From: Pseudomonadota bacterium
GTDB taxonomy: Bacteria > Pseudomonadota > Gammaproteobacteria > Halothiobacillales > Halothiobacillaceae
Direction: 5' to 3'
DNA: 50,854 bases
NCBI GenBank assembly: GCA_021801265.1
Contig: JAJYYE010000006.1
Coordinates: 1-50,854, forward strand
Positions 7,780 through 16,540 of this stretch are shown here, in pieces. Position numbers and translations under genes: made by a program. How positions within the stretch are numbered: the stretch's first letter is position 1; the number at the start of each line of letters is the position of its first letter. Below the pieces are notes generated by a model that saw nothing but the letters and a program-made list of their open reading frames with translations, was not told where the DNA came from and did not search any database.

Positions 7780-8583
7780 ATGCCGATATACCGCTTAAGC
7801 TACGTGCGCCGTGCACAGCAAGATATGCGTGTGCGCCGTGTGCAGCTTATCCGCTTGGTCAGCCTATTCGCCATCACGCTAACCCTCACCGCAATCGGAT
7901 TGGTGGCGCTCGACCCTACCCAAGATCCATGGCCAACCAAACTCTTTAATGCCCTGTGGAACGCCACCAATCTGGTCACCACGCTAGGGGACTTCACCGC
8001 ATTCACTCAAGCGCAAAAAACCTTCATGATGGGCGCGAGTTTTAGCATCATGGTATTGGGCGGCTATGCCATTACCCAAACCATCAACTGGCTAACCAAT
8101 CCTATTGTCGCCATCAACCGTGAGAATCGTCAAATGAGCCGGAATTTCGAGACCCTGCGGGATCATGTGATTGTGATTGGCTATAGCCCGTTGGGACGAT
8201 TAGTCACCAATCGCCTGATGCCCGATCAAAATGTGGTGATTATCGAAAAGCTTGATGATCTCGCCAATTTAGCCTCTGAGCAGGGCTTGCTCGTCGTGCA
8301 AGGGGATGCCGGAGTGGATGATGAGGTATTTACCCGCGCGGGCATTGATCATGCGAAGGCGCTCGTGGTGACCAGCGAATCCCCCGACCGAAAACTCGCC
8401 ATCACCCTGATGGCACACGCACGCAATGCCAATTTGCGCATTGCGGTCACCGCCGAAGACGACAGCCGTGGATTATTGCTTCGACGCGCGGGCGCCACCG
8501 ATATTGTGGTGGCCGATGACCTCATCGCGAGCACCTTGGTCGGGCATTTATTTACGCCCGTGCCTGTGCCCCATGCATCTTAG
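7780..8583 (+). CDS. K+-channel-like membrane protein with TrkA-N/RCK domain and altered filter
   Basis: A 267-residue protein. TM1 is at about 24-45, a pore-loop region at about 57-73, TM2 at about 80-104, and a cytosolic Rossmann-type TrkA-N (RCK) domain at about 126-255 (HVIVIGYSPLGRLVTNRL, then NVVIIEKLDD). The overall plan is a two-TM potassium channel gated by an RCK domain. The filter position reads TTLGDFT rather than the canonical TTVGYGD, and the nucleotide motif is GYSPLG rather than GxGxxG. Selectivity and ligand are therefore uncertain. It starts 3 nt after ppk2 with no clear ribosome binding site, suggesting coupling. Family confident, K+ specificity not. Confidence 0.85.
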   Translation: MPIYRLSYVRRAQQDMRVRRVQLIRLVSLFAITLTLTAIGLVALDPTQDPWPTKLFNALWNATNLVTTLGDFTAFTQAQKTFMMGASFSIMVLGGYAITQTINWLTNPIVAINRENRQMSRNFETLRDHVIVIGYSPLGRLVTNRLMPDQNVVIIEKLDDLANLASEQGLLVVQGDAGVDDEVFTRAGIDHAKALVVTSESPDRKLAITLMAHARNANLRIAVTAEDDSRGLLLRRAGATDIVVADDLIASTLVGHLFTPVPVPHAS

Positions 8584-8688
8584 AACCGGTTAATGGGTTA
8601 ATAAACAATCAATAAAACGGCACCAACAACAGGGCGTTCGAAATTGAATTTAACCCTATTGGTGGATGCTGTCATGGTGCGCTACGCA

Positions 8689-9156
8689 TCATGGGCTCTC
8701 CTCCAACGGCCATTCGGCAATATGCTCCGGCCAATCGGCCTCATCTAGGCTCGCCACATGCCGCGCCCGCCCGGTCACAGCATAGCCTGCTTCGCGGGTA
8801 GAATCCGCGCGCCCGGTCACCAATGGATGCCAATCGGGTAAATCACGCCCTTCAGCAAGCCTGCGATAAGCACAGGTGGCGGGTAGCCAATGAAATTCAT
8901 CTAAGTCATCGAGGGTGAGCCACACACAACTGGGCACCCGCGCATGTCGATTGGTGTAATCACTGCAGCGACAAGTACCCAGATCCAGTAAATCGCAGGC
9001 CAATTCGGTGTAATACACCGTTTCCTCGGGATCATCTTCATCATGCAGTTTTTGCAGACAACATTTGGCGCAGCCATCGCAAAGGGATTCCCATTCCCCC
9101 GCGTTCATCTCAGATAAGCGCTTGCGTTGCCAAAATGGCTGGAGATTGTCGGCCAT
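8689..9156 (-). CDS. YcgN/UPF0260-type cysteine-cluster protein
   Basis: A 155-residue protein matching the UPF0260 (E. coli YcgN) family in length and motifs. WESLCDGCAKCCLQKL (about 23-38) carries the CxxCxxxCC cluster typical of Zn/Fe-chelating proteins. Further Cys lie in ELACDLLDLGTCRCSDY, and FHWLPATCAYRRLAEGRDL plus DWHPLVTGR are typical of the family. The product is presumably a cytosolic metal-binding protein; no biochemical function is established. It is followed on the same strand from a small lipoprotein gene, only 8 nt away. Confidence 0.9.
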   Translation of the reverse strand: MADNLQPFWQRKRLSEMNAGEWESLCDGCAKCCLQKLHDEDDPEETVYYTELACDLLDLGTCRCSDYTNRHARVPSCVWLTLDDLDEFHWLPATCAYRRLAEGRDLPDWHPLVTGRADSTREAGYAVTGRARHVASLDEADWPEHIAEWPLEESP

Positions 9157-9164
9157 AGGTAAAA

Positions 9165-9389
9165 TTACTGCTGTTTCGCTTGTTTAAGCTGCTGATTTTG
9201 TACCTGTTGCACGGCGTTAATCTGTGCTTTGGCGGAATCCAAATCTTTTTGAGCAGCCTTGGCCGCTTGTGCCTCGCTAACCGCCTGAGTCGCGGTGCTG
9301 CCCGCGCCACAGCCGGTCAAAACCAGCGGTAGCGTCAATAAAGCAGCAGTCAACACACAGCATCGGGCACCTTGGGGTGTACATTTCAT
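9165..9389 (-). CDS. Small lipoprotein with coiled-coil tail
   Basis: A 74-residue precursor. The signal peptide ends in a lipobox, VLTGC, with the Cys at about position 27, so the mature protein is about 48 residues and lipid-anchored. The mature part is Ala/Gln/Lys-rich and helical (AQAAKAAQKDLDSAKAQINAVQ...), probably a short amphipathic coiled coil, somewhat like Lpp-type lipoproteins though without their heptad length. A 'GGATTG' element precedes the ATG. It lies 8 nt upstream of the cysteine-cluster gene. No named family recognised. Confidence 0.8.
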   Translation of the reverse strand: MKCTPQGARCCVLTAALLTLPLVLTGCGAGSTATQAVSEAQAAKAAQKDLDSAKAQINAVQQVQNQQLKQAKQQ

Positions 9390-9592
9390 GGTTCAATCCT
9401 TATGTCAGAAAACACACAGCAGCGTCGATTCTCGCATATCAACGCCGCGTTCGGCCATTTGAGCGCTGAACGGGAGCGTGTATGAAGGTTTTTCACAGCC
9501 GTGCTACACATGGATGAAAAGCAGCCAGTATCCCGTTGAATGGCGCTTTTGCGGTACTATTCACCACCTCGATTTACCGGAGCACAACCGCA

Positions 9593-10306
9593 ATGGGCCG
9601 CGCCTACCAAAACCGCAAACAATCCATGGCCAAAACGGCCGATGCCAAAACCAAGGTCTACAGCAGATACGGTCGCGAGATTTACGTCTGCGCCAAGTCG
9701 GGCGGCACCGACCCCAGCGGCAACCTGAGCCTGCGCAGCATGATTGAGCGCGCCAAAAAGGATCAAGTGCCCGCGCATGTCATCGAAAAAGCGATCGAAA
9801 AAGCCAAAGGCGGCGTCGGCGAGGACTTCACCGCCGCACGCTATGAAGGCTTTGGCCCCGGTGGGTGCGTGATGCTTGTCGACTGCCTCACCGATAACCC
9901 CAACCGTACCATCGGCGATGTGCGCAACTGCTTCACCAAAACCAAGTGCAAGCTTGGCACCCCCGGCACCGTGATGCACCAGTTCGATCACGCCGCCATC
10001 TTCGCTTTCGACGGCACAGAAGATGCCGCCCTCGAAGCCCTACTCACGGATGACGTAGACGTAACCGAGATCGAAAGCGAAGACGGCAAGGTCACCGTAT
10101 TCGTGCCCAACTCCGAATACAACAAGGCCAGACAAGCCCTGGTCAATGCGTTCGGCGAAATCGAATTCGAGGTGGACGAAATCCAGTTCGTCCCCAAAGG
10201 CTCAACCCCGCTGACCGGCGACGACATCGCCACGATGGAGAAGCTGATCGAGATGCTCAACGACGTCGAGGATGTACAGAACATCTATCACGACGCAGAG
10301 TACTGA
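9593..10306 (+). CDS. YebC/PmpR (YeeN-like) family regulator
   Basis: A 237-residue protein from ATG 9593, with CCGGAG about 10 nt upstream; longer upstream starts lack support. The N-terminus [20 protein letters not shown] and the block [16 protein letters not shown] are typical of the YeeN branch of the YebC/TACO1 family. The core [15 protein letters not shown] and [19 protein letters not shown] are standard. YebC-type proteins have been described as DNA-binding regulators and, more recently, as translation factors that relieve ribosome stalling at proline runs; which applies to this branch is not visible here. The gene stands alone and looks GC-richer than most neighbours. Confidence 0.92.
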   Translation: MGRAYQNRKQSMAKTADAKTKVYSRYGREIYVCAKSGGTDPSGNLSLRSMIERAKKDQVPAHVIEKAIEKAKGGVGEDFTAARYEGFGPGGCVMLVDCLTDNPNRTIGDVRNCFTKTKCKLGTPGTVMHQFDHAAIFAFDGTEDAALEALLTDDVDVTEIESEDGKVTVFVPNSEYNKARQALVNAFGEIEFEVDEIQFVPKGSTPLTGDDIATMEKLIEMLNDVEDVQNIYHDAEY

Positions 10307-10341
10307 ATCCGGGAAATATGCTATGACGCAGCCTGTTGCGT

Positions 10342-11532
10342 TTATACCGTTGCGGCAGCACCCAGGCCATCATCAGCCAGTTCGCAGCGGTTGCGTCCCA
10401 TGGCCTTGGCTTGGTAGAGCGCCTTGTCGGCGCGACGGATTGCGCTGTCGATACCCTCACCTGCGCGCAACTCGGCAACCCCGACACTGACAGAAAAAGT
10501 GAAGGGCGGCGGATGAGCCACATCGGCGGCAGTTGCAGCCTCCTCGGCGTAGACGGCGCGCAAACGCTCAGCTACAGCCTGCGCCCGGTCAGCGGACGAG
10601 CCCGACAGCAGGGCAACAAACTCCTCGCCGCCGAAGCGACAGAACACATCCTCCCCCCGAAGCACCCGATCTGCCGCCGCAACAAACCGGCACAGGACAT
10701 CGTCACCGCCACCGTGGCCAAAGTGATCGTTGACCAGCTTGAAGTGATCGAGGTCCATCATCAACACTGACAGAGGCTGTCCATTGCGTCGAGCGTGCGC
10801 CACCACCTTTTCCGCAACGACTGAAAAAGCCCGGCGGTTGAGCGCGCCGGTCAGCGGGTCGCGGCTTGCCTGACGGTCGAGAACCCGCTGGAGCCGCTCG
10901 CCAGTCATCAGCACCATCCCCAATGTGACCGCCACAGTCATGCACAACCACCACAGCAGCGCGACGGCGGCGAAACCGTCGGGGTTTAGCTGACCGACCG
11001 GCTCGTCGCCCCGTGCAATAGCGATAATGGCGCGAACGAGGAAAAACGCGGCGTTGAAGGCATAGAGCCACCCCGTGGCGCGCATGGCGGATTGGCCTGA
11101 TTTGGCTGCAAACAACAGTTCGCGTGCGATCAAGGCCGAGATCAACGCGATCACCAGCGCATTTAAAGCCGCCCGCATCGTCAGCGACTGCCCGATATGA
11201 GCGATAGCGAGCGGCGACAGCACGCCCATCGCCAGCAGCCCCAAAGTGAGCGGCGACAGGGCAGCGCGACCGATGAAGCGGCGAAAACCATCCCATGCCA
11301 AAACGATTCCGGTCGCGATCAGTATCTGTGCCAGCGACAGCGACAGCATTTGCGGCATGGCATCGCTCGCCGCAATCAGAATGAGGGCCGGCACACCCAG
11401 CACACCAGCCCAGGCCCACTGACCAACTCCGGGTATTCCCCGATGCATCCGCCACAGCAGTATCCGCGCCCCGGCGCAGAAGGCGGTCGCCAGCGTCACG
11501 GCGACCAACAGGGTGCGAATGTCGAACTGCAT
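10342..11532 (-). CDS. Membrane-anchored GGDEF diguanylate cyclase
   Basis: A protein of about 396 residues. The N-terminal ~200 residues contain about six hydrophobic helices forming a membrane sensor-like domain of no named family. The C-terminal GGDEF domain begins at DPLTGALNRRAF, has MMDLDHFKLVNDHFGH, and carries an intact active site FGGEEF. RGED, five residues upstream of GGEEF, fits the RxxD inhibitory I-site, so product inhibition by c-di-GMP is likely. No EAL domain follows. It should synthesise c-di-GMP. ATG 11532 is given; a TTG at 11541 sits nearer an AAGGA box and is a plausible alternative. GC looks high compared with the surroundings. Confidence 0.92.
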   Translation of the reverse strand: MQFDIRTLLVAVTLATAFCAGARILLWRMHRGIPGVGQWAWAGVLGVPALILIAASDAMPQMLSLSLAQILIATGIVLAWDGFRRFIGRAALSPLTLGLLAMGVLSPLAIAHIGQSLTMRAALNALVIALISALIARELLFAAKSGQSAMRATGWLYAFNAAFFLVRAIIAIARGDEPVGQLNPDGFAAVALLWWLCMTVAVTLGMVLMTGERLQRVLDRQASRDPLTGALNRRAFSVVAEKVVAHARRNGQPLSVLMMDLDHFKLVNDHFGHGGGDDVLCRFVAAADRVLRGEDVFCRFGGEEFVALLSGSSADRAQAVAERLRAVYAEEAATAADVAHPPPFTFSVSVGVAELRAGEGIDSAIRRADKALYQAKAMGRNRCELADDGLGAAATV

Positions 11533-11891
11533 TTTCGGCAACTAATCCTTCTTTAATAACGGGAGCCAGAAATCCGCCCAAGCTTGAACCAGGACACTCA
11601 ACTCTTGGAGATATTGTCGTCCAATGATAAAGGGCGCGCGAATCATTGCATCAATTTTTCGATAATACCCGCCACCAGATTCACCATGGCGGAAATGAGA
11701 TGGATCTTGCCCACCCTCACCGTTGAAACAGATCAGGATGCCGCGCTGTGTGATCCACGGGTAGTCATTTATGACTCAACAATGAATTGGACCGATTCGG
11801 TCTTTTGCAAAACGCATGAACTTCACATAACACCTTTACCCGCACTTTCGTACCGGACCGACCGTCTGTTTACACCTGACTCACTTCAGTC
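11533..11891. other. Intergenic region between acnB and the diguanylate cyclase (about 360 bp)
   Basis: The region is downstream of acnB and upstream of the cyclase gene, both on the minus strand. A 122-codon open frame on the plus strand (11584-11952) runs into the 3' end of acnB. It has no ribosome binding site and low-quality composition, and I do not regard it as a gene. A GGAGAT stretch near 11608 and a few AT-rich segments are the only other things seen. No clear terminator follows acnB. Confidence 0.5.
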
Positions 11892-14474
11892 TCAAGCCAT
11901 TACGACCGGAAAGTCTTCGATCATCTGCAAACCCTTCACCGCTTGTTTTTGATATTCCGCGATTTCATTAAAGTTGAGATAACGATAAATGTCGGAAGCC
12001 AGTGGTTTTAAACCTGCAACCTGGGCCTGATACTCCTCATTGGTGGGTAAACGCCCCAATAGCGCGGCTACCGCAGACAACTCGGCGGAGGCGAGGTACA
12101 CATAGGTATCCTTGCCCATCCGGTTCGGGAAGTTGCGGGTAGAGGTGGACACCACCGTCGCACCATCGGCGACGCGGGCCTGATTGCCCATGCACAGCGA
12201 GCAGCCTGGCATTTCGGTGCGGGCACCCGCCTTGCCGAAGATGCTGTAATAGCCTTCTTCCGTGAGCTGGTGTTCGTCCATGCGGGTGGGCGGGGCGATC
12301 CACAAACGGGTCGGCACGGCTGTGCCAAAACGTTCCAGAACTTTACCCGCCGCACGGTAATGGCCGATATTGGTCATGCAGGAGCCGATAAACACTTCAT
12401 CAATCTTCGTGCCTTGAACTTCGCTCAGCGGTTTGATATCGTCCGGGTCGTTCGGGCAAGCCAGCAGTGGCTCGGTAATCGTCGCCAGATCAATTTCGAT
12501 AATTTCAGCGTATTCCGCATCGGCATCTGGTTGCAGCAATTCGGGGTTTTTCAGCCATTTCTCCATGGCTTCAATGCGGCGCGCCAGGGTGCGCTTGTCC
12601 TCATAGCCAGAGGCGATCATCCATTGCAGTAGCGTGATATTGCTCTTGAGAAATTCGATGATCGGTGCTTTAGCCAAATGCACTGTGCAACCGTTGGCCG
12701 AGCGTTCGGCGGAGGCATCCGCAAACTCAAACGCCTGCTCGACCTTCAGATTCGGCAAGCCTTCGATTTCCAGTACGCGACCGTTGAATACGTTTTTCTT
12801 GCCTTTTTTCTCGACCGTCATCAAACCGCGCTGGATGGCGACATACGGAATCGCGTTCACCAAATCGCGCAGGGTGATGCCCGGCTGCATCTCGCCCTTG
12901 AAGCGCACCAGCACCGATTCGGGCATATCAAGCGGCATCACGCCAAGCGCGGCGGCAAACGCCACCAAACCAGAGCCAGCGGGGAAGGAAATACCCATCG
13001 GGAAACGGGTGTGTGAATCACCGCCCGTACCGACGGTATCCGGCAAAATCATCCGGTTCAGCCAGCTGTGAATCACGCCGTCGCCGGGGCGCAACGATAC
13101 ACCACCCCGTGTGCTGATAAACTGCGGCAGCTCATGTTGCAATTCGATATCTATGGGTTTGGGATAAGCGGCGGTATGACAAAACGATTGCATCACCAAA
13201 TCTGCTGAAAAGCCCAAGCAGGCCAACTCCTTGAGTTCATCGCGAGTCATGGCGCCGGTGGTGTCCTGACTGCCGACAGTGGCCATACGTGGCTCGCAGT
13301 ACGTGCCGGGGCGCACACCCTCAACGCCACAGGCATGGCCGACCATTTTCTGCGCCAGCGTGAAGCCTTTGCCCGTATCCTGGGGTTGAACGGGGCGACG
13401 GAACACATCGAACCCCGGCAAGCCCAAGGCTTCGCGCGCGCGATCAGTGAGTGCGCGGCCAATGATCAGCATAATACGGCCACCCGCACGCACCTCATCA
13501 GGCAGGGTAGTTGGTCGTAAATCGAAGCGTTCAATTACGACGCCGTTTCTCAGTAACTCGCCGGAATAGGGGCGAATCGTGACCACATCACCAGTTTCCA
13601 GCTGATCGACATTGACTTCAATTGGCAACGCGCCCGAATCTTCCGCCGTGTTGAAAAAAATCGGTGCAATTTTACTGCCGAGAATCACACCGCTGGTGCG
13701 CTTGTTCGGCACATGCGGAATATCGCGGCCGATATACCACTGCACCGAATTAATGGCTGATTTGCGGGACGAACCGGTACCGACCACATCGCCCACATAC
13801 GCGATGGGATGGCCTTTTTGTTTCAGGGCTTCAATCATTTTCAGACCATCGGGCATCTTGCTGCCCAGCATCGCCAGCGCGTGCAGCGGAATATCCGGAC
13901 GGCTCCACGCGTCCTGCGCGGGGGAAAGATCATCGGTATTGGTTTCGCCCGGCACTTTAAACACGGTAACAGTGATTTCTTCTGCCATGGCGGGCTTATG
14001 GGTGAACCATTCGGCCGCAGCCCATGACTCGATCACGGCTTTCGCCCGAGCATTACCGGCCCGCATTTTGTCTTCCACATCGCGGAAGGCATCGTAAATC
14101 AGTACGGTTCGTTTTAATGCGGTAGCCGCCGCATCACCCACCACGGCGTCATCGAGCATCGTAATGAGCGGATCGATATTGTAACCGCCAATCATCGTGC
14201 CAAGCCATTCGACGGCTTGCACCCGGTCGATCAATGGCGAAGTCGCTTTGCCTTGCGCCACATCCGTTAAAAATGCGGCCTTAACGTAGGCCGCTTGATC
14301 GACACCTGGCGGCACACACTCAGTGAGCAGGTACAGCAAAAAATCCCCATCCTCACCCGTCGGGGGGATTTTGATTAATTCAATCAAGCGCGCCGTTTGC
14401 TCAACCGTCAATGCTTTGGGCGGCACCCCTTGTTGCTCGCGTTCTTGTTGTTGGCGCAGGTAAGCTTCGAGCAT
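11892..14474 (-). CDS. acnB: Aconitate hydratase B (AcnB)
   Basis: An 860-residue protein, close to the usual ~865. The N-terminus [17 protein letters not shown] and HEAT-like helical region belong to AcnB; the swivel domain with [15 protein letters not shown] precedes the catalytic part, the order characteristic of AcnB rather than AcnA. The [4Fe-4S] cysteines are found in [15 protein letters not shown] (one) and in [14 protein letters not shown] (two). It interconverts citrate and isocitrate in the TCA/glyoxylate pathways, and AcnB apo-enzymes are known mRNA binders. The 215-bp region upstream (14475-14689) holds its promoter and no visible gene. Confidence 0.97.
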   Translation of the reverse strand: MLEAYLRQQQEREQQGVPPKALTVEQTARLIELIKIPPTGEDGDFLLYLLTECVPPGVDQAAYVKAAFLTDVAQGKATSPLIDRVQAVEWLGTMIGGYNIDPLITMLDDAVVGDAAATALKRTVLIYDAFRDVEDKMRAGNARAKAVIESWAAAEWFTHKPAMAEEITVTVFKVPGETNTDDLSPAQDAWSRPDIPLHALAMLGSKMPDGLKMIEALKQKGHPIAYVGDVVGTGSSRKSAINSVQWYIGRDIPHVPNKRTSGVILGSKIAPIFFNTAEDSGALPIEVNVDQLETGDVVTIRPYSGELLRNGVVIERFDLRPTTLPDEVRAGGRIMLIIGRALTDRAREALGLPGFDVFRRPVQPQDTGKGFTLAQKMVGHACGVEGVRPGTYCEPRMATVGSQDTTGAMTRDELKELACLGFSADLVMQSFCHTAAYPKPIDIELQHELPQFISTRGGVSLRPGDGVIHSWLNRMILPDTVGTGGDSHTRFPMGISFPAGSGLVAFAAALGVMPLDMPESVLVRFKGEMQPGITLRDLVNAIPYVAIQRGLMTVEKKGKKNVFNGRVLEIEGLPNLKVEQAFEFADASAERSANGCTVHLAKAPIIEFLKSNITLLQWMIASGYEDKRTLARRIEAMEKWLKNPELLQPDADAEYAEIIEIDLATITEPLLACPNDPDDIKPLSEVQGTKIDEVFIGSCMTNIGHYRAAGKVLERFGTAVPTRLWIAPPTRMDEHQLTEEGYYSIFGKAGARTEMPGCSLCMGNQARVADGATVVSTSTRNFPNRMGKDTYVYLASAELSAVAALLGRLPTNEEYQAQVAGLKPLASDIYRYLNFNEIAEYQKQAVKGLQMIEDFPVVMA

Positions 14475-14689
14475 GACAGTTTCCTCGTGGATTCAAAAAA
14501 TAAGTTAGCGTTGATTGATTGTCTAATGTCATTCGTTAGCGGGCAAATAAAATCCAAACAAAAGAAGATGTGACGATATTCGCCCTCATCTTGGGTCGTT
14601 CGCACCAGAAAAACCCAATCGGTTAAATTTAATGACATTTAAAAGCAAGGCATTGAATAATTTCCGCAATTCCAAGGCGACAGGTTGAT

Positions 14690-15280
14690 CTAAGAGGCGA
14701 CATCCCTAAATTGCGCTTTGTGCCGATCAAGCCACTGTAGTGCGATGATCGGCGCTGCGGAGCAGATACTTCCGGCATCCACCCGTGCCAATGCTTCATC
14801 GAGCGACATCGAATGCAGCTTAATATCTTCATGCTCTTCAGGCAGGCCAAAAAACTCATCCATCGGCATCTGATCGATCAAACCCAAAAACAAATAAATG
14901 CTCTCAGTTGTACCGCCGGGGCTAACCCAATAGCGCGTCATCGGAATCAAGCGCAACGGCATCAAACCTGCCTCCTCCTGCATTTCACGCCGCGCGACCG
15001 ATTCGACTGTTTCATTGGGTTCAATCATCCCCGCGACAATCTCAGTCAACCACGGCCCACCGGGCGCTTCAAGAGCGCCAGGTCGGAATTGCTCAATTAA
15101 AACCACTTCCTGCCGAGTCACATTAAATGGCAACACCGCCACAGCATGGCCACGTTCAAAAATTTCACGGTTGATTTCGGGTGAGAAACCACCCGCAAAG
15201 CGCTCAAAACGCAAACAATATCGATTCAGCGCAAAAAACCCCTGATATAACGATTCAACACCCAATAGTTCGTAACGCAT
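14690..15280 (-). CDS. nudF: Nudix ADP-ribose pyrophosphatase (NudF-type)
   Basis: A 196-residue protein. ATG 15280 (MRYELL) is preferred because GGGAGG lies about 9 nt upstream; ATG 15286 would leave only 3 nt. The Nudix box is complete: G(x5)E(x7)REMQEEAGL within residues about 95-118, preceded by EAPGGPWLTEIVAG. The N-terminal LLGVESLYQGFFALNRYCLR matches NudF/ADPRase-type enzymes. It is expected to hydrolyse ADP-ribose to AMP and ribose 5-phosphate with Mg2+. NudF, rather than other ADP-sugar hydrolases, is the best match by overall pattern. Confidence 0.9.
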   Translation of the reverse strand: MRYELLGVESLYQGFFALNRYCLRFERFAGGFSPEINREIFERGHAVAVLPFNVTRQEVVLIEQFRPGALEAPGGPWLTEIVAGMIEPNETVESVARREMQEEAGLMPLRLIPMTRYWVSPGGTTESIYLFLGLIDQMPMDEFFGLPEEHEDIKLHSMSLDEALARVDAGSICSAAPIIALQWLDRHKAQFRDVAS

Positions 15281-15376
15281 AGGCATATACCTCCCTGTTC
15301 AATTGAATCTGGCTGCCGGTTTCCAACAAATCGTTTATTCTCTAAACAGCCCTGCATACAACGAGATAAACACCCC

Positions 15377-15676
15377 ATGCCATCATCACTCATCCGCTTA
15401 CTCGAACCCATGATCGGGCAAACCCTGCAATTAAAAGGGCACACCGGTAGGGTGATTGATATTTTGAACGACCCGCCAGCGCTGGTGCTGCAAGATGACA
15501 CCGCAGAAACACACGTCCACTGCGATTATTTGGGTCGCCCCCAAGAAAACGCTGTACCCAGCTGGACACTCAGTCTGCTGAGTGACACCGGCAATACCTT
15601 ACACCCAGATTTACAGCGCCAACTTGACCCTAAACTGGCGTTCGCACTTCAGCAGCACTTGTTTAAACCGGACTAA
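15377..15676 (+). CDS. Hypothetical 99-residue protein
   Basis: A small soluble protein. Residues 1-35 (LIRLLEPMIGQTLQLKGHTG) suggest a small beta-barrel-like N-terminus, followed by VLQDDTAETHVHCDYLG and a helical end (LDPKLAFALQQHLFKP). No signal peptide, TM helix or Cys cluster is present. The ribosome binding site is weak (GAGATAAAC). The gene converges with the HDOD gene and its TAA overlaps that gene's stop by 2 nt. Length, even composition and tight packing support coding. Not recognised. Confidence 0.65.
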   Translation: MPSSLIRLLEPMIGQTLQLKGHTGRVIDILNDPPALVLQDDTAETHVHCDYLGRPQENAVPSWTLSLLSDTGNTLHPDLQRQLDPKLAFALQQHLFKPD

Positions 15677-16488
15677 AATCCGGCCGTCAGGGCGCGCATC
15701 GCTTCATCAATCTCCTGATCAATCAGGCTGATGGTTAAGTCCATGCCCATCTTCTCGGCAGCAGGGATTGGCGTACCATCAGGGGTTTCGGTGATGTTTC
15801 TGGCGGCCGCAATGGCCACAATCACCACATCGGCATAGTTCGCGATGCCTTCATGCCGATAATTCAAGTTGCCCGCTTCACGTATGACCAATTCAAACAT
15901 GGGCGGAAAATCCCATGCCTGCATAATTTTTACCCCTAAACGGGGCTGCAGATCCAACACCAACTCATCCAGTACGGCCGGGGCCTCTTGAAGTTTGGGA
16001 ATATCTTCAGCCACCACGATCACGGGAATCCCACCAACACCATGCAGCAACCCGGCAAGTAACGCTTGATCAGGATCAAGCTTAGTCTGTTCACGCGCAA
16101 TACGGTGCGATAATGCTGCCACTTGCGCCGAAAAAGACCAATGATTATGCATCGCCTTTTTCACCACCGGATGCTTGGCCGTAAATAATTGCTGAGTCGT
16201 CAATGAGACAATCAACTGGCTTACGGTGCGCATGCCCAAACGGGCCACCACTTGTTGTAACACATCAATTTTTTGTGCGCCACGGTACATGGCGCTGTTG
16301 GCCACCTGAATCAAGCGCGCAGCAATCGCGGGGTCTTGGGCGATCACATCAACCAAATCTTGAACCGTGCTATCGGGCGCTTCAGCGGCCCGACGAGCAC
16401 GAATAGCCACATCGGGCAGCACGGGTAAAGCAATACCCTTCTCCATGATTTTATTGATAATGGCCTGCTCTAAGGCTGGGTTTGCCAT
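15673..16488 (-). CDS. HDOD-domain signalling protein
   Basis: A 271-residue protein composed of a single HDOD domain (about 20-215). LPVLPDVAIRARRAAEAPD, DVIAQDPAIAARLIQVANSA and VARLGMRTVSQLIVSL are the classical HDOD helices. The catalytic HD doublet of related HD-GYP proteins is absent; the corresponding site reads LLHGVGGIPV, so no hydrolase activity is expected. HDOD proteins usually scaffold c-di-GMP, flagellar or stress signalling. A strong AGGAGG sits 5 nt upstream of the ATG. A diguanylate cyclase and motAB elsewhere in the window make a signalling role plausible but unproven. Confidence 0.9.
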   Translation of the reverse strand: MANPALEQAIINKIMEKGIALPVLPDVAIRARRAAEAPDSTVQDLVDVIAQDPAIAARLIQVANSAMYRGAQKIDVLQQVVARLGMRTVSQLIVSLTTQQLFTAKHPVVKKAMHNHWSFSAQVAALSHRIAREQTKLDPDQALLAGLLHGVGGIPVIVVAEDIPKLQEAPAVLDELVLDLQPRLGVKIMQAWDFPPMFELVIREAGNLNYRHEGIANYADVVIVAIAAARNITETPDGTPIPAAEKMGMDLTISLIDQEIDEAMRALTAGF

Positions 16489-16540
16489 AACGACCTCCTG
16501 TCTAACTCGTCAATTGGTCGAGTGAAAATTCCATTTTTTC

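Noticed and set aside
9536-9592. N-terminal extension of the YebC-family protein
   Set aside because: The ATG at 9593 has a GGAG upstream and gives the family's standard N-terminus (MGRAYQNRK).
10326-10341. Short stem ACGCA/TGCGT between the YebC gene and the cyclase gene as a terminator
   Set aside because: Only five base pairs and no real T-run.
11584-11952. 122-codon plus-strand open frame after the diguanylate cyclase
   Set aside because: It lacks a ribosome binding site, has no recognisable domain, and its end overlaps acnB antisense.
16504-16522. ACTCG/CGAGT inverted repeat upstream of the HDOD gene as an operator or terminator
   Set aside because: Five-base-pair arms are expected by chance, and it abuts an ordinary ribosome binding site.
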